64,000 nt of DNA from positions 992,001 to 1,056,000 of the forward strand of contig NZ_CP095073.1 of the NCBI RefSeq assembly GCF_022919095.1, written 5' to 3'. Position numbers and translations under genes: made by a program. The notes below the pieces were generated by a model that was not told the DNA's origin, did not search any database, and was given only the letters and a program-made list of their open reading frames with translations. Source of the DNA: Halobacillus salinarum (GTDB taxonomy: Bacteria > Bacillota > Bacilli > Bacillales > Halobacillaceae). This document shows, piece by piece, positions 24,363 through 31,501 of the stretch (position 1 is the stretch's first letter; each line of letters begins with the position of its first letter).

Positions 24363-24461
24363 GCGAATGAATCCACTTCAAAAAATCATAAGGGGGGGCC
24401 TGACCCGTCAGCTGTCTCCTGTTACAATTGGATTAAATTACCATGCAATAGGAGGAATGAT

Positions 24462-24689
24462 ATGAAAAAGTGGTGGTGGACCGCTGTTTATCTATCCTTC
24501 GCCGGCATCTTTCTTTTTTCAACGTGGCAATTTAGATGGATGCACTGGATTTCCCAGCAGCCTCTTGACCCATTTTCATTAACGGGATGGATCGTATCCT
24601 TTGCCGCGGCCGCTGGATTATTGTTCTATAAATGGAGATGCGAAAAACGGGAAGATGAAAAAAAGAATACGAAGGAAAAGGAGGAGTAA
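24462..24689 (+). CDS. Small membrane protein, function unknown
   Basis: 75 residues: two transmembrane segments (WTAVYLSFAGIFLFSTWQF and LTGWIVSFAAAAGLLFYKW) and a strongly charged C-terminus (KREDEKKNTKEKEE). Tryptophan-rich start MKKWWW. Excellent ribosome binding site TAGGAGG. It lies between spoIIQ and spoIIID, so a sporulation role is conceivable but nothing in the sequence shows it. Confidence 0.7.
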   Translation: MKKWWWTAVYLSFAGIFLFSTWQFRWMHWISQQPLDPFSLTGWIVSFAAAAGLLFYKWRCEKREDEKKNTKEKEE

Positions 24690-24826
24690 AAATCAGGAAG
24701 CTAATCTTCGGTGATGCAGCCATTTTTACACCGCTGGGAAAATCCCTCGAATTTTTTGTAATTTCAGTAAAGCTACAAATACTAAGTGTGGTTTGAGGAC
24801 TAATCTGCCCCATCCTGCATCCTGTG

Positions 24827-24855
24827 GCATATCTCGCGCCTTTTATTAATACAAT
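24827..24855 (+). promoter_or_regulatory. Sigma-E-type promoter for spoIIID
   Basis: GCATATC (24827-24833), exactly 14 bases, then AATACAAT (24848-24855). Against kmATATT-N14-CATACAnT this is six of seven and seven of eight. spoIIID is a sigma-E gene in B. subtilis. Leader would be about 125 bases. Confidence 0.7.
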
Positions 24856-24988
24856 GAGGATAACCGAGCACTCGGTAACATCCAGGGTGATCCAGCATGA
24901 ATACCATCATAAGATAACCACCCAGTAAATTTTACAGGACTTGTCTCAAGAGACCCCTAGGATAGTCAATCACAGGAGGCGAGTGGGA

Positions 24989-25270
24989 GTGCATGATTAC
25001 ATCAAAGAGAGGACTATCAAGATCGGTGAGCACATTATCGAAACGAAAAAAACGGTGAGAGTTATCGCCAAGGAATTTGGCGTATCTAAAAGTACGGTGC
25101 ACAAGGACCTAACGGAACGACTGCCAGAAATCAATCCAGAGCTTGCGAAACAAGTCAAAAAGATTTTGGATTACCACAAAGAAATCAGGCATCTGCGGGG
25201 CGGGGAAGCGACACGCCTGAAATATCAAACGCAGCTCGTTAAGGAAAAACCGGTTCAGCCCCTGCATTAA
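24989..25270 (+). CDS. spoIIID: Stage III sporulation transcriptional regulator SpoIIID
   Basis: Mother-cell DNA-binding protein that activates or represses many sigma-E genes. Helix-turn-helix VRVIAKEFGVSKSTVHKDL followed by the TERLPEINPEL segment and the basic end HLRGGEATRLKY, which makes a second DNA contact. GTG 24989 gives 93 aa, the B. subtilis length, with AGGAGG nine bases upstream; the longer frame from 24941 has no family support. Confidence 0.95.
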   Translation: MHDYIKERTIKIGEHIIETKKTVRVIAKEFGVSKSTVHKDLTERLPEINPELAKQVKKILDYHKEIRHLRGGEATRLKYQTQLVKEKPVQPLH

Positions 25271-25615
25271 TGGTTCCTGTATCCTCCCTTTGTCACAATT
25301 CCTCGAACTATGGTAAATTTTTTCTTTCTAAATGCGACGAATGTCGTGATCTTGTGATAGAATATAGAATTAGATGCGCTATGTTTTCGGATAAACACGC
25401 CATAATACTTATTGAGGAAGAAAAGAATAAAATGGAGCTTCAAGCTTCAGCGCCTACTCCTGAGCCAATCGCTTTTGCAGAGAATGTTACTCTCTGCAAG
25501 GTCGATTGGCTTGGGGCTGATGGTCGTCGTTTTGTGCAGGCTGATGTGCCCACATGAAACATCCTTCAATATGGGCGCACTTAGCTTTTCTACTATTAGG
25601 GAGGATCAACTGGAC
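25271..25615. other. 345-base gap before mbl
   Basis: Contains the long hairpin at 25458-25516 and a weaker inverted repeat GTGCCCA / TGGGCGCAC just after it (about 25546-25580). A 95-codon frame (25270-25557) and an N-terminal extension of mbl run through the palindrome and look spurious. Confidence 0.5.
25458..25516. repeat. Long imperfect palindrome upstream of mbl
   Basis: AGCCAATCG-ctt-TTGCAGAGA (25463-25483), loop ATGTTAC, then TCTCTGCAA-ggt-CGATTGGCT (25491-25511). The inner ctt/ggt gives two G-T pairs and one mismatch, and the stem extends outward to 25458/25516. About 25 pairs in all; no T run, so not a terminator. It resembles palindromic dispersed repeats of Bacillaceae, or it may be a structured leader of mbl. 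Confidence 0.65.
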
Positions 25616-26617
25616 ATGTTTGCAAGAGATATTGGAATTGACCTCGGAACAGCGAACGTTCTGATTCATGTAAAAGGTAAAGGAATCGTGTTAAATGAAC
25701 CGTCTGTTGTAGCGATGGACCGCAATACAGGCAAAGTGCTTGAGGTAGGAGAAGAAGCCCGCCGTATGGTCGGCCGTACGCCTGGAAACATCGAAGCGAT
25801 CCGTCCACTAAAAGACGGCGTGATTGCGGATTTTGACGTAACGGAAGCGATGCTTCGACACTTTATTCAAAAGACGAACGTCCGTGGCTTTCTTTCTAAA
25901 CCGCGTATGCTGATCTGCTGCCCGACGAATATTACGAAGGTTGAGCAGAAAGCAATCCGTGAAGCGGCTGAGAAGTCCGGCGGCAAGAGAATTTATTTAG
26001 AAGAAGAGCCGAAGGTGGCAGCGATTGGCGCAGGCATGGATATTTTCCAGCCGAGCGGTAATATGGTTGTCGATATCGGCGGCGGAACGACGGACGTTGC
26101 CGTATTGTCCATGGGAGACATCGTCACGGCTTCCTCTATTAAAATGGCTGGTGACAAGTTTGACCATGAAATTCTGCAATATATTAAAAAGCAGTACAAA
26201 TTATTGATCGGTGAGCGGACAGCGGAGGAAATAAAAATTTCGATCGCGACCGTGTTCCCTGGGTCACGAAAAGAAGAAATTGAAATCCGCGGCCGTGACA
26301 TGGTATCCGGCCTTCCGCGTACGATTGCTGTCAATTCTGATGAAATTCAAAAAGCGCTGCGGGAGTCCGTACAGGTCATCGTTCAGGCAGCGAAGTCTGT
26401 GCTTGAGCGCACGCCTCCTGAATTGTCCGCAGATATTATTGACCGCGGCATCATCATGACCGGCGGAGGAGCTTTGCTGCACGGCATTGATCAGCTGTTA
26501 GCGGAAGAATTAAAGGTTCCCGTTTTCAAAGCGGAATCGCCGATGGACTGCGTCGCTGCCGGAACCGGCATCATGCTTGAAAATATCGATAAAGTCGCAA
26601 AGAACAAGATCGTATAA
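25616..26617 (+). CDS. mbl: Rod shape-determining protein Mbl (MreB-like)
   Basis: Actin-like filament protein that guides the lateral-wall synthesis machinery. Phosphate-1 motif DIGIDLGTANVLIHVKGKG, CCPTNIT, and the phosphate-2 motif VVDIGGGTTDVAVLS are clear. ATG 25616 gives 333 aa starting MFARDIG, the exact Bacillus Mbl form, with GGGAGG about 12 bases upstream. Mbl rather than MreB because of the spoIIID-mbl-flhO context and the MFARDIGIDLG start. Confidence 0.96.
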   Translation: MFARDIGIDLGTANVLIHVKGKGIVLNEPSVVAMDRNTGKVLEVGEEARRMVGRTPGNIEAIRPLKDGVIADFDVTEAMLRHFIQKTNVRGFLSKPRMLICCPTNITKVEQKAIREAAEKSGGKRIYLEEEPKVAAIGAGMDIFQPSGNMVVDIGGGTTDVAVLSMGDIVTASSIKMAGDKFDHEILQYIKKQYKLLIGERTAEEIKISIATVFPGSRKEEIEIRGRDMVSGLPRTIAVNSDEIQKALRESVQVIVQAAKSVLERTPPELSADIIDRGIIMTGGGALLHGIDQLLAEELKVPVFKAESPMDCVAAGTGIMLENIDKVAKNKIV

Positions 26618-26630
26618 AGGAGCGATACCA

Positions 26631-27449
26631 TTGTTAAGAGGGTTCTATACCGCTGCGTCAGGTATGATGGCCAATCAGCGCAGACAGGAAACGTTGTCGA
26701 ACAATATGTCCAATGCTTATACTCCAGGCTATAAAGCGGATCAGGGTACGATGAGGGCTTTTCCGGAAATGCTTTTGAAGGAAATCGGGTCCAAACAGAT
26801 CCCGACCGCAAACGGTCTCAACCTGCCGATTAACAAGACGGTAGGATCCCTTAACACCGGTGTCTACATGCAGGAAACGGTTCCTGACTTTTCCCAGGGC
26901 GATGTCAGGGAAACAGGAATAGGAACCGATCTTGCTCTCATTAACGGTCCGTTGCCGGATGAAAATGGAGCGGTCTTTTTTAACGTTCAGAATGAAAACG
27001 GCGAGCTCCGCTATACGCGAAATGGCAACTTCACCGTTGACGGGGAAGGTTTTTTGACGACGAACCAAGGGTATTATGTTCTTGACGCCAATGGAAATCC
27101 TGTGCAGACCGGTGGCATGGATTTCAACGTCGCGGAAGACGGTACGTTAACCGTTGCCGGCCGGGCCATTCCTCTAGGGCTTTCCTACACCGCAAATGCC
27201 AATCAGCTGATCAAGAATGGCAGCGGATTGTTTGAGCCGGGTGAAGACGCGGATGCTTTAGTGAATGCCCGCACAACTACAAATGTTAAAGTGCAGCAGG
27301 GAGCCCTGGAAGGCTCGAATGTCGATCCTGCGAAAACGATGACTGAAATGATGAATACATACCGCTCGTTTGAAATGAACCAGCGCGTTTTAAAAGCGTA
27401 TGACCAGAGCCTGGAAAAAGCGGTGACAGAAATAGCGAGAGTCCGCTAA
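26631..27449 (+). CDS. flhO: Flagellar hook-basal body protein FlhO
   Basis: Rod/hook family protein (FlgF/FlgG-like) for the distal part of the flagellar rod. N-terminal LRGFYTAASGMMANQRRQE and NNMSNAYTPGYKADQG, and the C-terminal EGSNVDPAKTMTEMMNTYRSFEMNQ form the paired coiled coils typical of axial proteins. TTG start at 26631 with AAAGGAG upstream; starts 13 bases after mbl. 272 aa. Confidence 0.92.
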   Translation: MLRGFYTAASGMMANQRRQETLSNNMSNAYTPGYKADQGTMRAFPEMLLKEIGSKQIPTANGLNLPINKTVGSLNTGVYMQETVPDFSQGDVRETGIGTDLALINGPLPDENGAVFFNVQNENGELRYTRNGNFTVDGEGFLTTNQGYYVLDANGNPVQTGGMDFNVAEDGTLTVAGRAIPLGLSYTANANQLIKNGSGLFEPGEDADALVNARTTTNVKVQQGALEGSNVDPAKTMTEMMNTYRSFEMNQRVLKAYDQSLEKAVTEIARVR

Positions 27450-27464
27450 GAGGGGGGAAGCCGT

Positions 27465-28277
27465 ATGATTAATCGTTCGATGATTCAAGCCTCAGTCACG
27501 ATGGGGCAGCTGCAAAACAAGCTCGACTTAATAGGTAATAACCTGGCCAATACGAATACAACCGGCTATAAAAGCAGACAAGCGAACTTTGCTTCCCTGC
27601 TCGTTCAGCAGATGGACAACCTTGATGATGAAAAGGCAGAGACAGGCCGCCTGACGCCGGACGGTATTCGGGTTGGGACAGGCGCGAAGCTCGCCCACAC
27701 CAATCTCGATTTATCCCATGGGAGCCTGAAGCAAACCGGACGTGAGCTGGACGTTGCTCTCATGCGTGACAACGACCTGTTTCAACTGGAGGTCGACGGA
27801 CAGACGCAGTACACCCGAGCGGGCAATTTTTATTTGAACCCCGCGGAAAACGGTCAGATGGAGCTGACGAATGCAGACGGCTTCAGGGTGCTTGGAGCGG
27901 ACGGAGAGCCGATCGTCTTTGACGGTGATATGGACGGAATCACGATTCGGGAAGACGGGGCCGTTCTTGTGACCCGTGGCAGACAGCAGACGGTAGAAGG
28001 CCGTCTTGGCATCGTGCAGGCCATTCGTCCGCGGATGCTTGAAGCAGATGGAGCGAACCGCTTCCGTCTTCCTGAAGGCACACCAGCTGCTGGAATTCTC
28101 GAAGCGGTTAACCAGAATGACACCCAAATAAAGAGCCGGACACTCGAAGATTCTAATGTAGATATCTCTCAACAAATGACGGATCTGCTGATGGCTCAGC
28201 GCGCCTATCAATTCAATGCCCGCTCGATCTCAACGAGCGACCAGATGATGGGGCTGGTCAATCAGCTGCGAACATAA
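27465..28277 (+). CDS. flhP: Flagellar hook-basal body protein FlhP
   Basis: Partner of FlhO in the rod. Axial-protein ends: MGQLQNKLDLIGNNLANTNTTGYK at the start and LEDSNVDISQQMTDLLMAQRAYQFNARSISTSD at the end. 270 aa. GGGGGGAAG ribosome binding site, 15 bases after flhO; the two are a transcription unit. Confidence 0.92.
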   Translation: MINRSMIQASVTMGQLQNKLDLIGNNLANTNTTGYKSRQANFASLLVQQMDNLDDEKAETGRLTPDGIRVGTGAKLAHTNLDLSHGSLKQTGRELDVALMRDNDLFQLEVDGQTQYTRAGNFYLNPAENGQMELTNADGFRVLGADGEPIVFDGDMDGITIREDGAVLVTRGRQQTVEGRLGIVQAIRPRMLEADGANRFRLPEGTPAAGILEAVNQNDTQIKSRTLEDSNVDISQQMTDLLMAQRAYQFNARSISTSDQMMGLVNQLRT

Positions 28278-28296
28278 GGATAAGGAGTTAGAAACC

Positions 28297-28581
28297 ATGC
28301 CGACACAACCAAAAGAGAACGAAAACAAGCAGAGACGGAGCGAGCATAAAGCAGAGGCGAAGCAAAAAGCCAAAAAAGAAACCCGCAAAGAGGGCAAAAA
28401 GCCCCGCCGACGGATTCTTCCGATTTGGCTGCGCATCATTATTGTCGTTCTGCTCAGCGCGGTTGCCCTGCTCGTCGGGTTAATGGTCGGTTATGGCGTC
28501 ATCGGCAACGGAAATCCCACAGATGCCCTCGACTGGTCAACCTGGCAGCACATATGGGACATCGTCAACAAAACGGATTAA
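28297..28581 (+). CDS. EpuA family protein, annotated in relatives as RNA polymerase subunit beta-like
   Basis: 94 residues: a very basic, Lys/Glu-rich N-terminal half, one membrane helix (IWLRIIIVVLLSAVALLVGLMVGYG), and a short outside tail NPTDALDWSTWQHIWDIV. This is the EpuA (PF11772) pattern. The database name 'DNA-directed RNA polymerase subunit beta' is misleading, because there is no polymerase domain; function is unknown. AAGGAG upstream; follows flhP by 19 bases. Confidence 0.85.
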   Translation: MPTQPKENENKQRRSEHKAEAKQKAKKETRKEGKKPRRRILPIWLRIIIVVLLSAVALLVGLMVGYGVIGNGNPTDALDWSTWQHIWDIVNKTD

Positions 28582-28593
28582 CTTTACCAATAT

Positions 28594-28628
28594 AAGAAAC
28601 CCGCTGCTGTGTGCAGCGGGTTTCTTCC
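28594..28628. terminator. Terminator between convergent genes
   Basis: AAGAAACCCGCTGC pairs with GCAGCGGGTTTCTT. The T tracts are short on both sides, so moderate strength. Confidence 0.7.
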
Positions 28629-28638
28629 TTATTTATAG

Positions 28639-28785
28639 CTACCTGGGTCCGCGCCCTGTTACAAGGCGTATAATTAGGACAATTAAGGCAATGACAAGAA
28701 GTATGTGAATTAAATTACCTGCGATGCCGCCGATCAGTCCTAGCAGCCAGAGCACTATTAAGATTATGATAATAGTCCAAAGCAT
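28639..28785 (-). CDS. lmo0937-type small membrane protein
   Basis: 48 residues, almost all hydrophobic: MLWTIIIILIVLWLLGLIGG then a Gly-rich turn and a second helix ending RLVTGRGPR. This is the lmo0937/DUF5670 pattern, often stress-linked (sigma-B) in Listeria and Bacillus. AAAGGAGGAG precedes the ATG on the minus strand. An upstream in-frame ATG at 28830 has no such site. Confidence 0.8.
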   Translation of the reverse strand: MLWTIIIILIVLWLLGLIGGIAGNLIHILLVIALIVLIIRLVTGRGPR

Positions 28786-28880
28786 GCCCGTCTCCTCCTT
28801 TTGTTTTTTATAGTAGAAAAATAAGCACATTCTACAAATTCCTCAAATAAGTGAACTTCAAACCAAAACAGAAATATTTT

Positions 28881-28909
28881 TTGGCTGATGCTCATGAGTA
28901 TCTTATAAT
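28881..28909 (+). promoter_or_regulatory. Sigma-A promoter for fabZ
   Basis: TTGGCT (28881-28886), 17-base spacer, TATAAT (28904-28909), 31 bases before the fabZ start. Confidence 0.7.
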
Positions 28910-28939
28910 AAGGTTAGTATGTACGAAGGGAGCCAAATT

Positions 28940-29362
28940 ATGTTAGACATCCAGCAAATCAAAGAAATTATTCCACACCGCTACCCATTTTTACTGATCG
29001 ACCAGGTCGAAGAAATCATTGAAGGTGAAAAAGCCGTCGGCTATAAAAACGTCACTGCCAATGAACCCTTCTTCCAAGGCCACTTCCCGGATTATCCGGT
29101 GATGCCGGGCGTGTTGATCACCGAAGCGCTCGCACAGATGGGCGCTGTCGCCATGCTGAAAAAGGAAGAAAATCAAGGCAAACTCGCCTTTTTCACCGGC
29201 ATCGACAAATGCCGCTTTAAGCGCCAGGTGAAGCCCGGCGACCGTCTCAAGCTCGAAGTCGAAATCGTCCGCGTCAAAGGCCCAATGGGCAAAGGCAAAG
29301 CCGTCGCAAGCGTTGACGGCGAAGTCGCCTGCGAAGCCGAGATCATGTTTGCTCTGAAATAA
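28940..29362 (+). CDS. fabZ: 3-hydroxyacyl-[acyl-carrier-protein] dehydratase FabZ
   Basis: Hot-dog-fold dehydratase of type II fatty acid synthesis. Active-site segments [36 protein letters not shown] (catalytic His and Glu) are intact. ATG 28940 with AAGGGAG gives 140 aa, the usual length. An ATG at 28919 lacks a ribosome binding site. ywpB in B. subtilis; same place after flhP. Confidence 0.96.
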   Translation: MLDIQQIKEIIPHRYPFLLIDQVEEIIEGEKAVGYKNVTANEPFFQGHFPDYPVMPGVLITEALAQMGAVAMLKKEENQGKLAFFTGIDKCRFKRQVKPGDRLKLEVEIVRVKGPMGKGKAVASVDGEVACEAEIMFALK

Positions 29363-29371
29363 AAGGAAAAG

Positions 29372-29405
29372 AAAAGCTGCCGCAGTCTCTGCGCCAGCTT
29401 TTTTT
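29372..29405 (+). terminator. Terminator after fabZ
   Basis: AAAGCTGCCGCAG pairs imperfectly with CTGCGCCAGCTTT, then seven T. Confidence 0.75.
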
Positions 29406-29482
29406 CTGCTATTCATGTCATAAATCTCCAAAATCGGGGGCATACTACCTTCCGTAATCACCAACTAAAGGAGAGATTCAAC

Positions 29483-29833
29483 ATGAAAGGCATCTTAGTC
29501 AAATTAATCGTCGTACTTTTAACTTTTTCTGTATTGCAGGCATGTGCCACTGAAAAGGAAAAGAATAACGGCACAAACAACGATACAGAAAACATGAACT
29601 ACAACGATGAGAACATGAACAACAATGACCTCAACCGCAACGATGACATGTACGAAAATGACATGAACAATAACGACATGAATGACATGGACAATAACAC
29701 CTACGATGAAAACAGAGTCAAAAAAGGCGATCAGAACGACGACAATATGCAGGACTCTGACGGATCCAAAAATGATATGACGAACGAAGACACGATGAAC
29801 AACGATCGTGACCGGGACAGCAACAATCCATAA
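29483..29833 (+). CDS. Asn/Asp/Met-rich lipoprotein of low complexity
   Basis: 116 residues. Signal peptide with lipobox VLQAC (Cys21), so the mature protein should be lipid-anchored outside the membrane. The rest is nearly all Asn, Asp, Glu and Met in irregular repeats such as DMNNNDMNDMDNN, with few hydrophobics: intrinsically disordered and very acidic. Met and Asp clustering might bind metal ions, but no motif proves this. AAAGGAGAG precedes the ATG; flanked by two terminators, so transcribed alone. Confidence 0.8.
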   Translation: MKGILVKLIVVLLTFSVLQACATEKEKNNGTNNDTENMNYNDENMNNNDLNRNDDMYENDMNNNDMNDMDNNTYDENRVKKGDQNDDNMQDSDGSKNDMTNEDTMNNDRDRDSNNP

Positions 29834-29840
29834 AGTGAGG

Positions 29841-29869
29841 AAACAGCCTATGGTTTTAGGCTGTTTTTT
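29841..29869 (+). terminator. Terminator after the Asn-rich lipoprotein
   Basis: AAACAGCCT pairs with AGGCTGTTT, six-T run. Confidence 0.85.
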
Positions 29870-30043
29870 GTTTCAAACAAGAAAAGCACGCCAAAATGAA
29901 ATGTGGATTTATAGAATGAGGAATAGAGAAAGTGGAGCGCAGCTTCGCAGATTCAAAAGAACGGCATGGACTGCGCTATTGCGATTTGCGCAGACAGGAA
30001 AATGTTCGGGAACAGGCGTTATTGACCGTTGCCTGTCAAACAT

Positions 30044-30069
30044 GAAAAAGCCGCCTCAGCGGCTTTTTT
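30044..30069. terminator. Bidirectional terminator for the minus-strand membrane gene
   Basis: AAAAAGCCGC / GCGGCTTTTTT with a four-base loop; symmetric, so it works on either strand. It overlaps the stop of the gene ending at 30056. Confidence 0.8.
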
Positions 30070-30244
30070 CATAAGACAGAATCGTTGCGATAATCATCAG
30101 GCATACGCCCCCGGTCGTTAACACAGGCACGAGAAAGTGCAGGGGCTCTAAGTAGTCTAGAAGCATGATCCCAATTCCAACGAAAAAGGCTCCAAATCCG
30201 ATGAGAGAGAGCCTTTTTGCGAGTTTACTCGATTTCACATGCAT
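30056..30244 (-). CDS. Small membrane protein, function unknown
   Basis: 62 residues: basic N-terminus, two transmembrane segments (LSLIGFGAFFVGIGIMLLDYL and LVPVLTTGGVCLMIIATILSY) and a short basic end. A GCAGGG before the ATG is a modest ribosome binding site. It starts 12 bases after the YjfB-type gene on the same strand, so the two may be one transcript under the sigma-D promoter at 30494-30468. Confidence 0.65.
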   Translation of the reverse strand: MHVKSSKLAKRLSLIGFGAFFVGIGIMLLDYLEPLHFLVPVLTTGGVCLMIIATILSYEKSR

Positions 30245-30256
30245 CCCTGCTTTCAG

Positions 30257-30436
30257 TTAGCCGTGGAGATCGATCTGGTTGCCGAGATTTGGATGGGGAA
30301 TGGATTTTTCGAGCATTTCCACCATCTGGTTTCCGCGGTCTTCGGCATTCGTCATAGCTTTATCCATAATGGCAAGACTTGACTGCTGCTTAAGCTGAGT
30401 CGTGCTCATTGCCATGGATAGGGCAGCGATATCCAA
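30257..30436 (-). CDS. YjfB family putative motility protein (59 aa)
   Basis: Short gene: starts with TTG at 30436, preceded by GGAAGGAGGG at eight bases, and runs to TAA at 30257. The protein begins MDIAALSMAMSTTQLKQQ, contains NAEDRGNQMVEML, and ends HPNLGNQIDLHG, the pattern of the YjfB motility family (PF14070). Amphipathic helical, soluble. A sigma-D promoter lies 32 bases upstream, which supports a motility role; the biochemical function is unknown. Confidence 0.88.
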   Translation of the reverse strand: MDIAALSMAMSTTQLKQQSSLAIMDKAMTNAEDRGNQMVEMLEKSIPHPNLGNQIDLHG

Positions 30437-30467
30437 AAGGGATCCCTCCTTCCTTCCATTTCTTCCT

Positions 30468-30494
30468 ATATCGGCACAACAAGCCCGTCCTTGA
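30468..30494 (-). promoter_or_regulatory. Sigma-D (motility) promoter
   Basis: On the minus strand TCAA (30494-30491), 15-base spacer, GCCGATAT (30475-30468). The -10 is a perfect sigma-D box and the -35 differs by one base from TAAA. It reads into the YjfB-type gene. Confidence 0.75.
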
Positions 30495-30656
30495 AGGAAA
30501 GACTTTCCTATTACAAACAGATTAAATCATTGTACAACCCGTTTTGCTTCGATAAAATAAGGGACACAAACCATTTTTCCGAAAAATATTAAATATTCAG
30601 GATATTTAGGTTTCAGGATTATGCGTTGTGGAATAGGGATACAGGGGTGATAACTG

Positions 30657-31277
30657 ATGAAATACCGTACTGCAACTGACTTAAAACAACTATTACTTGA
30701 AGACCAGGAAAGAGTAGTCAACCAGATCCCACGCGAAAAAGTAGATGTGTTCATTTATCTGCACGACGCTTTCAAGGATACTTACGTACCAGATGATACA
30801 CTTTACAAATTCATTTATCGCTACTTTTTCCGACTGGACAATCCGAGCCTGACTCAGGAGTTTGAAGAGGAATATTTTAAATTGCTGGAGGAACTTCGTA
30901 CGCAGGAGCGGCCGAACATTGTGCTTGTGACAAAACATTTGTACGACATTAAAAACCACAAAGGGAATCCAACGATGCAGTTTCCGCTGGCTGCGGCTAT
31001 GCTGCACACGATCAACCCGGAATTTCCAACCTATGATAGTGACGTGGCAAAAGCGTTTGATTTTTCCTCCACCTATCATCTTAACGGCTTTGAGAAAAAA
31101 ATGCGACGTTACATCGGGCAATACCGGCATCTTTTCAACACGTATAGCGAGCTTCTGGACGATGAAGCGCTGGAACCTCTTTTCAATCATTTCGACGAAC
31201 GCTTCCTCGATTACGATCTTCCTAAGATAAAGAAGCTCGATTTGATGGTCTGCCAGCTGGGCCACTTACTCTTATAA
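30657..31277 (+). CDS. Uncharacterised alpha-helical protein
   Basis: 206 residues, soluble, predicted mostly helical with many aromatic residues. Segment MLHTINPEFPTYDSDVAKAFDF (about 115-136) has the 'P-x-YDs-V' look of a loop found in several uncharacterised families, but I cannot name one with confidence. No signal peptide, no membrane helix, no catalytic motif. AGGGGTGAT precedes the ATG. Followed by a good terminator, so it is a one-gene unit. Confidence 0.75.
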   Translation: MKYRTATDLKQLLLEDQERVVNQIPREKVDVFIYLHDAFKDTYVPDDTLYKFIYRYFFRLDNPSLTQEFEEEYFKLLEELRTQERPNIVLVTKHLYDIKNHKGNPTMQFPLAAAMLHTINPEFPTYDSDVAKAFDFSSTYHLNGFEKKMRRYIGQYRHLFNTYSELLDDEALEPLFNHFDERFLDYDLPKIKKLDLMVCQLGHLLL

Positions 31278-31290
31278 CAGGAACGTACAT

Positions 31291-31324
31291 AGCCACCGGT
31301 CGTACACGATACGGTGGTTTTTTG
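31291..31324 (+). terminator. Terminator after the 30657 gene
   Basis: CCACCG (31293) pairs with CGGTGG (31312), T run follows. Confidence 0.75.
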
Positions 31325-31501
31325 TGGCAGAAAATTCATCGTTTCGTCACACATTTACAGCTTTCCGCACATTGCAATCCTCCCGCGATTTAGTAACATT
31401 ATTCATAATTATGACTGGTCGGAAATTCCAGAGGAGTAGCTTTGAAGCTCTGATCACAAAATAAAAAGAAAACGTTTACGGATAAGGAGAGGAAGTCCCG
31501 C

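Noticed and set aside
25270-25557. 95-codon gene between spoIIID and mbl
   Set aside because: No ribosome binding site, and the frame runs through the long palindrome.
25412-25615. N-terminal extension of Mbl by 68 residues
   Set aside because: The family starts MFARDIG; the extension is an artefact of an open frame through the palindrome.
28297-28581. True RNA polymerase subunit
   Set aside because: The family name comes from database labels; this is a 94-residue single-pass membrane protein.
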